Below, piece by piece: positions 32,707-35,561 of a stretch of 35,561 nt of DNA (position 1 is its first letter; every line of letters begins with the position of its first letter). Where the stretch lies: contig JASHRV010000234.1 of assembly GCA_030037175.1 (NCBI GenBank), positions 1-35,561 on the forward strand, in the 5' to 3' direction. The notes below the pieces were generated by a model. That model searched no databases and had not been told where the DNA came from. It worked only from the letters and a program-made list of their open reading frames with translations. The DNA comes from Acetobacteraceae bacterium. GTDB taxonomy: Bacteria; Pseudomonadota; Alphaproteobacteria; Acetobacterales; Acetobacteraceae. The translations under genes and the position numbers were made by a program.

Positions 32707-34070
32707 GCCGCATGGGGAATGAACCGGCCGCGCGCTTCCTCGCGGCCATCGAAGCCGCCGCCGCGCGGCAGGCGGAAATCGCCGCGGGCGGCTTCGCGCC
32801 CGTCTGCAGAAGCGGGTTCGTCGTGCGCTGCGCCGGTGAGATGCTCTGGTCGACGAGCCTTGGCGTGCCGACCGGCGCAAGATGCGTTATCGAAACGACA
32901 TACAAGCCCCTCGGCGCCGAAGTGGTTGGTTTCGACGACGGCATGACGATGCTGATGGCCGAGCGCGGCAACAAGGGCGTCCGGCTCGGCGACCGCGTCA
33001 CCGCAACCCACGGCGTGGTCGCCGCCGCGGTGGGAGACGCATTATTGGGCCGCGTGCTCGACGCCTATGGCGATCCTCTCGACGGCGGCGCGCCGGTGAG
33101 CGCGGAAGAGCACTGGCCGCTGACCGGAAAACCCGTCAATCCGATGGCGAAGGCACGCATCTCTCTTCCGTTCGACATCGGAATCCGCACCGTCAACGGT
33201 CTCGCCACGCTCGGCCGCGGCATGCGCGTCGGCCTCTTCGCCGGCTCCGGCGTCGGCAAGTCCACATTGCTCGGGATGGCGGCGCGGCATGCCGAGGTCG
33301 ATTGCGTCGTCGTCGCCATGATCGGAGAACGCGGCCGCGAAGTCCGCGAATTCGTCGAGGACCATCTCGGCGAGATGCTGGGCCGCAGCGTGGTGGTGGC
33401 GAGCGCTGCCGGAGAGCCCGCGCTCGCGCGGCTGCACGGCGCGCAAAGGGCGGCGGCGATCGCGGAGTATTTCCGCGCCCGCGGCCGGCACGTGCTGTTC
33501 CTGGTCGATTCCCTGACCCGCCTTGCGATGGCCGGGCGGGAGATCGGGCTCTCCGTCGGCGAGCCGCCGACGACCAAGGGCTATCCGCCGTCCGTGTTCG
33601 GTGCGCTCGCCGCCTATGTCGAGCGCGCCGGAAACGGCAGCGACGCGCAAGGCTCGATCACCGCGATCTACACGGTGCTCGTCGAAGCCGACGATCATAT
33701 CGGGGACCCGATCGCCGACGCGGCGCGCTCCGTGCTCGACGGGCATATCGTCCTTTCCCGAAGATCGAGCGAAGCCGGGATCTATCCCCCGATCGACCCG
33801 GCAATGTCCCTCTCCCGCCCGATGCCCACGCTGATCTCCGATGCGCACAACGCCGCCGCCATGCGGTTCCGGCTGCTGTGGTCCCGCCTCGAACAGAAGC
33901 GCGAGCTGGTCGATATCGGCGCCTATGCGCCCGGCCGCGACCCCATCCTCGACGACGCCCTCGGGCGCAACCCGCGCATGGAGGCGTTCCTCCGCCAGGG
34001 CAGGCACGACAAGGTTTCTCTGGAGCTATCGGTGGCGGCGCTGCGGCGTGCGGTCGAGGAGGAGGGTTGA
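32703..34070 (+). CDS. fliI: Flagellar export ATPase FliI
   Basis: A 455-residue hexameric ATPase that unloads chaperone-substrate complexes at the export gate. The Walker A loop is GSGVGKST (residues 181-188), with IGERGREVREFVEDHL following as in all FliI/YscN ATPases, and Walker B is VLFLVDS with Asp269. Other motifs are GYPPSVFGALAAYVERAGN, SITAIYTVLVEADDHIGDPI, and DGHIVLSRRSSEAGIYPPID. Start ATG 32703 overlaps fliH; ATG 32712 is an alternative. Catalytic residues are intact. The C-terminal helical domain is of normal length. Confidence 0.96.
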   Translation: MSRMGNEPAARFLAAIEAAAARQAEIAAGGFAPVCRSGFVVRCAGEMLWSTSLGVPTGARCVIETTYKPLGAEVVGFDDGMTMLMAERGNKGVRLGDRVTATHGVVAAAVGDALLGRVLDAYGDPLDGGAPVSAEEHWPLTGKPVNPMAKARISLPFDIGIRTVNGLATLGRGMRVGLFAGSGVGKSTLLGMAARHAEVDCVVVAMIGERGREVREFVEDHLGEMLGRSVVVASAAGEPALARLHGAQRAAAIAEYFRARGRHVLFLVDSLTRLAMAGREIGLSVGEPPTTKGYPPSVFGALAAYVERAGNGSDAQGSITAIYTVLVEADDHIGDPIADAARSVLDGHIVLSRRSSEAGIYPPIDPAMSLSRPMPTLISDAHNAAAMRFRLLWSRLEQKRELVDIGAYAPGRDPILDDALGRNPRMEAFLRQGRHDKVSLELSVAALRRAVEEEG

Positions 34071-34072
34071 GC

Positions 34073-34465
34073 ATGGCCTCGGCCCGGCTCATGCGGCTTC
34101 TCTCGCGCCTGGCCGCGCGCGACCTCGCCGCGGCCGAAAGACGGGCCGCCGAAGCCGCCGCCAATCTCCGCGCCATGGCCCGCAATGTCAGCGTGCTCGA
34201 AGCCTACACCAGGGATCTCTCCTCGGCCCTGGCCGAAACCGCGCAGAGCGGCTACGACTTCGCCGTGACGATGGGATTCCGCTCGAGCGGCATCAAGGCA
34301 ACCGGCGACGCCGCCGTCGCGATGGACCGGGGACAGGGGCTGCAGCGTGCCGCCTTCGATCGCCTCGCCATCGAGCTGCAGCGACGGGACGCCATTGCCA
34401 CCGCTTCCGATGCCATCGCGGCCGAGGCGGAACGGGTGCGCGCCCGCGCCGAGGACCGAAAATAA
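34073..34465 (+). CDS. fliJ: FliJ-like export chaperone/coiled-coil protein
   Basis: A 130-residue protein that is nearly all coiled coil: N-terminal heptads (MRLLSRLAARDLAAAERRAA) and a long C-terminal helix (RAAFDRLAIELQRRDAIATA). FliJ is the stalk-like subunit inserted into the FliI hexamer. The gene starts two bases after the fliI stop, and this position with size and helix content supports FliJ, although sequence is poorly conserved in this family. It ends the flagellar operon; 54 bases separate it from the next gene, with a weak GGCGG/CCGCC hairpin near 34485-34506. Confidence 0.75.
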   Translation: MASARLMRLLSRLAARDLAAAERRAAEAAANLRAMARNVSVLEAYTRDLSSALAETAQSGYDFAVTMGFRSSGIKATGDAAVAMDRGQGLQRAAFDRLAIELQRRDAIATASDAIAAEAERVRARAEDRK

Positions 34466-34519
34466 GCGAAAGGCGCGACATATGGCGGCTCGCGGGGAAA
34501 CCGCCGCGACAGGTTCGGC

Positions 34520-35014
34520 ATGAGCAGCGCCGCGCTCTGGGAATTCTCGCTCGCCCTCTACGCAATGGAGGGCGTCGCTTCGGCCTCTCTCCGCTGCCAG
34601 GACGAGGCGGGCGCCGATGTCAACCTGCTGCTCTTTCTGCTCTGGCACGCCGGAGATGGCGTGGCGCTCGACGAATCCGAGATCGAGGCCATCGATGCGA
34701 AGGTGAAAGAATGGCGCGCGCACGTGGTGCAGAAGCTGCGCGCCGTGCGGCGCGCGCTGAAGGGCACGGGCGAGGACTCGCTCCGTGCCCAGGTGGCCGC
34801 CGCCGAGCTCGAGGCGGAGCGCGTGGAGCAGGCTCGGCTCGCCGCGCATGCCGCAACCGCAGCCCCGCCGGCCCAACGCCTCCCGCCTGCCGCCGCGGCG
34901 CGCGCGAGTCTTGCCGCCTATGCGCGCGTGCTCGGCTGCCCACTGCCTGCGGAAGCGACCGGGATCCTGCTCGCTTCCTTCGTCCGGCACCGCGCTCACC
35001 CTGAGAAGAGATGA
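34520..35014 (+). CDS. TIGR02444 family protein, unknown function
   Basis: A 164-residue cytoplasmic protein. It matches the TIGR02444 (DUF2390) pattern: LWEFSLALYAMEGVASASLR with Cys, then EAGADVNLLLFLLWHAGDGV and a VKEWRAHVVQKLRAVRRALK segment. Members are widespread in proteobacteria and have no established function. The C-terminal part is Ala/Pro-rich, then helical. It starts at ATG 34520. It is not known to be flagellar, so the flagellar locus probably ends before it. Confidence 0.78.
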   Translation: MSSAALWEFSLALYAMEGVASASLRCQDEAGADVNLLLFLLWHAGDGVALDESEIEAIDAKVKEWRAHVVQKLRAVRRALKGTGEDSLRAQVAAAELEAERVEQARLAAHAATAAPPAQRLPPAAAARASLAAYARVLGCPLPAEATGILLASFVRHRAHPEKR

Positions 35015-35088
35015 GCCCGCCGCAACCGGGCGCCGCAACAGACCCGGCCGATCGACGCCGGATAGGCGCGCCGCCATAATCGCCGGTC

Positions 35089-35561
35089 ATGTCGTCGAAT
35101 CTCCCCTTGGTCATCGGCATATCCGGCGCGTCCGGCGCCATCTATGGCATCCGGCTGCTGCAGCTCTTGCGCGCGCAAGCCGTCGAGACTCATCTCGTCG
35201 TCTCGCGTTCCGCGGAGATCACGATCGCCCAGGAGACCGATCTCAAGCCTGCCGATGTCAAGGCGCTGGCGAGCCATGTCCACGCGCCGCACGATGTCGG
35301 TGCCGCGATCTCGTCCGGTTCGTTTCGTACCCGTGGCATGATCGTCGCCCCCTGCTCGATGCGCAGCATGGCGGAGATCGCCACCGGCGCGACCTCGAAC
35401 CTGCTGACACGGGCCGCCGATGTCACGCTCAAGGAGCGGCGGCGGCTGGTGCTGATGGTGCGCGAAACGCCCTTGCATCTCGGCCATCTCCGCGCCATGG
35501 CGCAGCTCACCGAGATGGGGGCGGTCATTGCCCCGCCGGTCCCGGCCTTCTACGCCCGTCC
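35089..35561 (+). CDS. ubiX: Flavin prenyltransferase UbiX, 5' part (3' end outside window)
   Basis: The first 157 residues of the enzyme that prenylates FMN to make the cofactor of the UbiD decarboxylase in ubiquinone synthesis. The N-terminal flavin-binding loop is [20 protein letters not shown]. Conserved later segments are [53 protein letters not shown] and [13 protein letters not shown]. The frame stays open to the window edge, and about 30-45 residues are missing. It lies 74 bases after the TIGR02444 gene on the same strand. It is a chromosomal housekeeping gene, which marks the right boundary of the flagellar cluster. Confidence 0.92.
   Translation, partial: MSSNLPLVIGISGASGAIYGIRLLQLLRAQAVETHLVVSRSAEITIAQETDLKPADVKALASHVHAPHDVGAAISSGSFRTRGMIVAPCSMRSMAEIATGATSNLLTRAADVTLKERRRLVLMVRETPLHLGHLRAMAQLTEMGAVIAPPVPAFYAR

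Noticed and set aside
30655-32880. 741-residue minus-strand frame
   Set aside because: It crosses motA, motB, the small membrane gene and fliH in antisense, and its composition is typical of GC-rich antisense artefacts.

Overview
The window is a GC-rich, almost entirely plus-strand flagellar locus of about 35.5 kb. Gene families, GTG/TTG starts, dense ATGA/TGATG stop-start overlaps and a palindromic A/T-rich repeat of a kind I associate with Acetobacteraceae suggest an acid-tolerant or aquatic alphaproteobacterium (Acetobacteraceae/Rhodospirillales-like). The taxonomic guess is inference only. The gene order (flgB-L in one run, fliE-F-G in another, flgM/flgN/fliD/fliS beside a flagellin) is closer to the enterobacterial layout than to the Caulobacter or Rhizobium layout.

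Layout. (1) 1-3754: 3' end of a flagellin, then fliD (cap), fliS (flagellin chaperone), an flgM-like anti-sigma candidate and an flgN-like chaperone. (2) 3994-18347: one continuous rod/hook operon, flgB C D E F G H I J K L, then a very large mosaic gene (14212-17643) joining an N-terminal sulfotransferase to glycosyltransferase-like domains, which is translationally coupled to flgA. FlgJ here carries a C-terminal glucosaminidase domain. (3) 18348-21281: a break of about 2.9 kb with little clear coding. It holds a hairpin just after flgA, a palindromic repeat element near 19116-19244, a small ribbon-helix-helix-like gene, a minus-strand hypothetical gene and the fliE upstream region. (4) 21282-34465: fliE, fliF, fliG, fliK, fliM, fliN, fliQ, flhA, a short FliA-like sigma factor, motA, motB, a small two-helix membrane protein, fliH, fliI, fliJ. 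(5) 34520-end: a TIGR02444-type gene and the start of ubiX, where the flagellar locus gives way to housekeeping genes.

How the parts fit. The window encodes the MS ring, switch (FliG/M/N), two integral export components (FliQ, FlhA), the export ATPase complex (FliH/I/J), stator (MotA/B), rod, P and L rings, hook, hook-filament junction, cap, filament subunit and their chaperones. fliP, fliR, flhB, fliL and chemotaxis genes are absent and must lie elsewhere. The FliA-like sigma factor and FlgM-like protein would give a late-gene checkpoint.

The most interesting unexplained component is the 1143-residue sulfotransferase/glycosyltransferase protein inside the hook operon, a good candidate for a flagellar glycan-modifying enzyme. 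Secondary oddities are a FliM lacking the usual N-terminal CheY-binding motif, a sigma-28-like factor without an obvious region 3, a dual-domain FlgJ, and an unnamed small membrane protein between motB and fliH.
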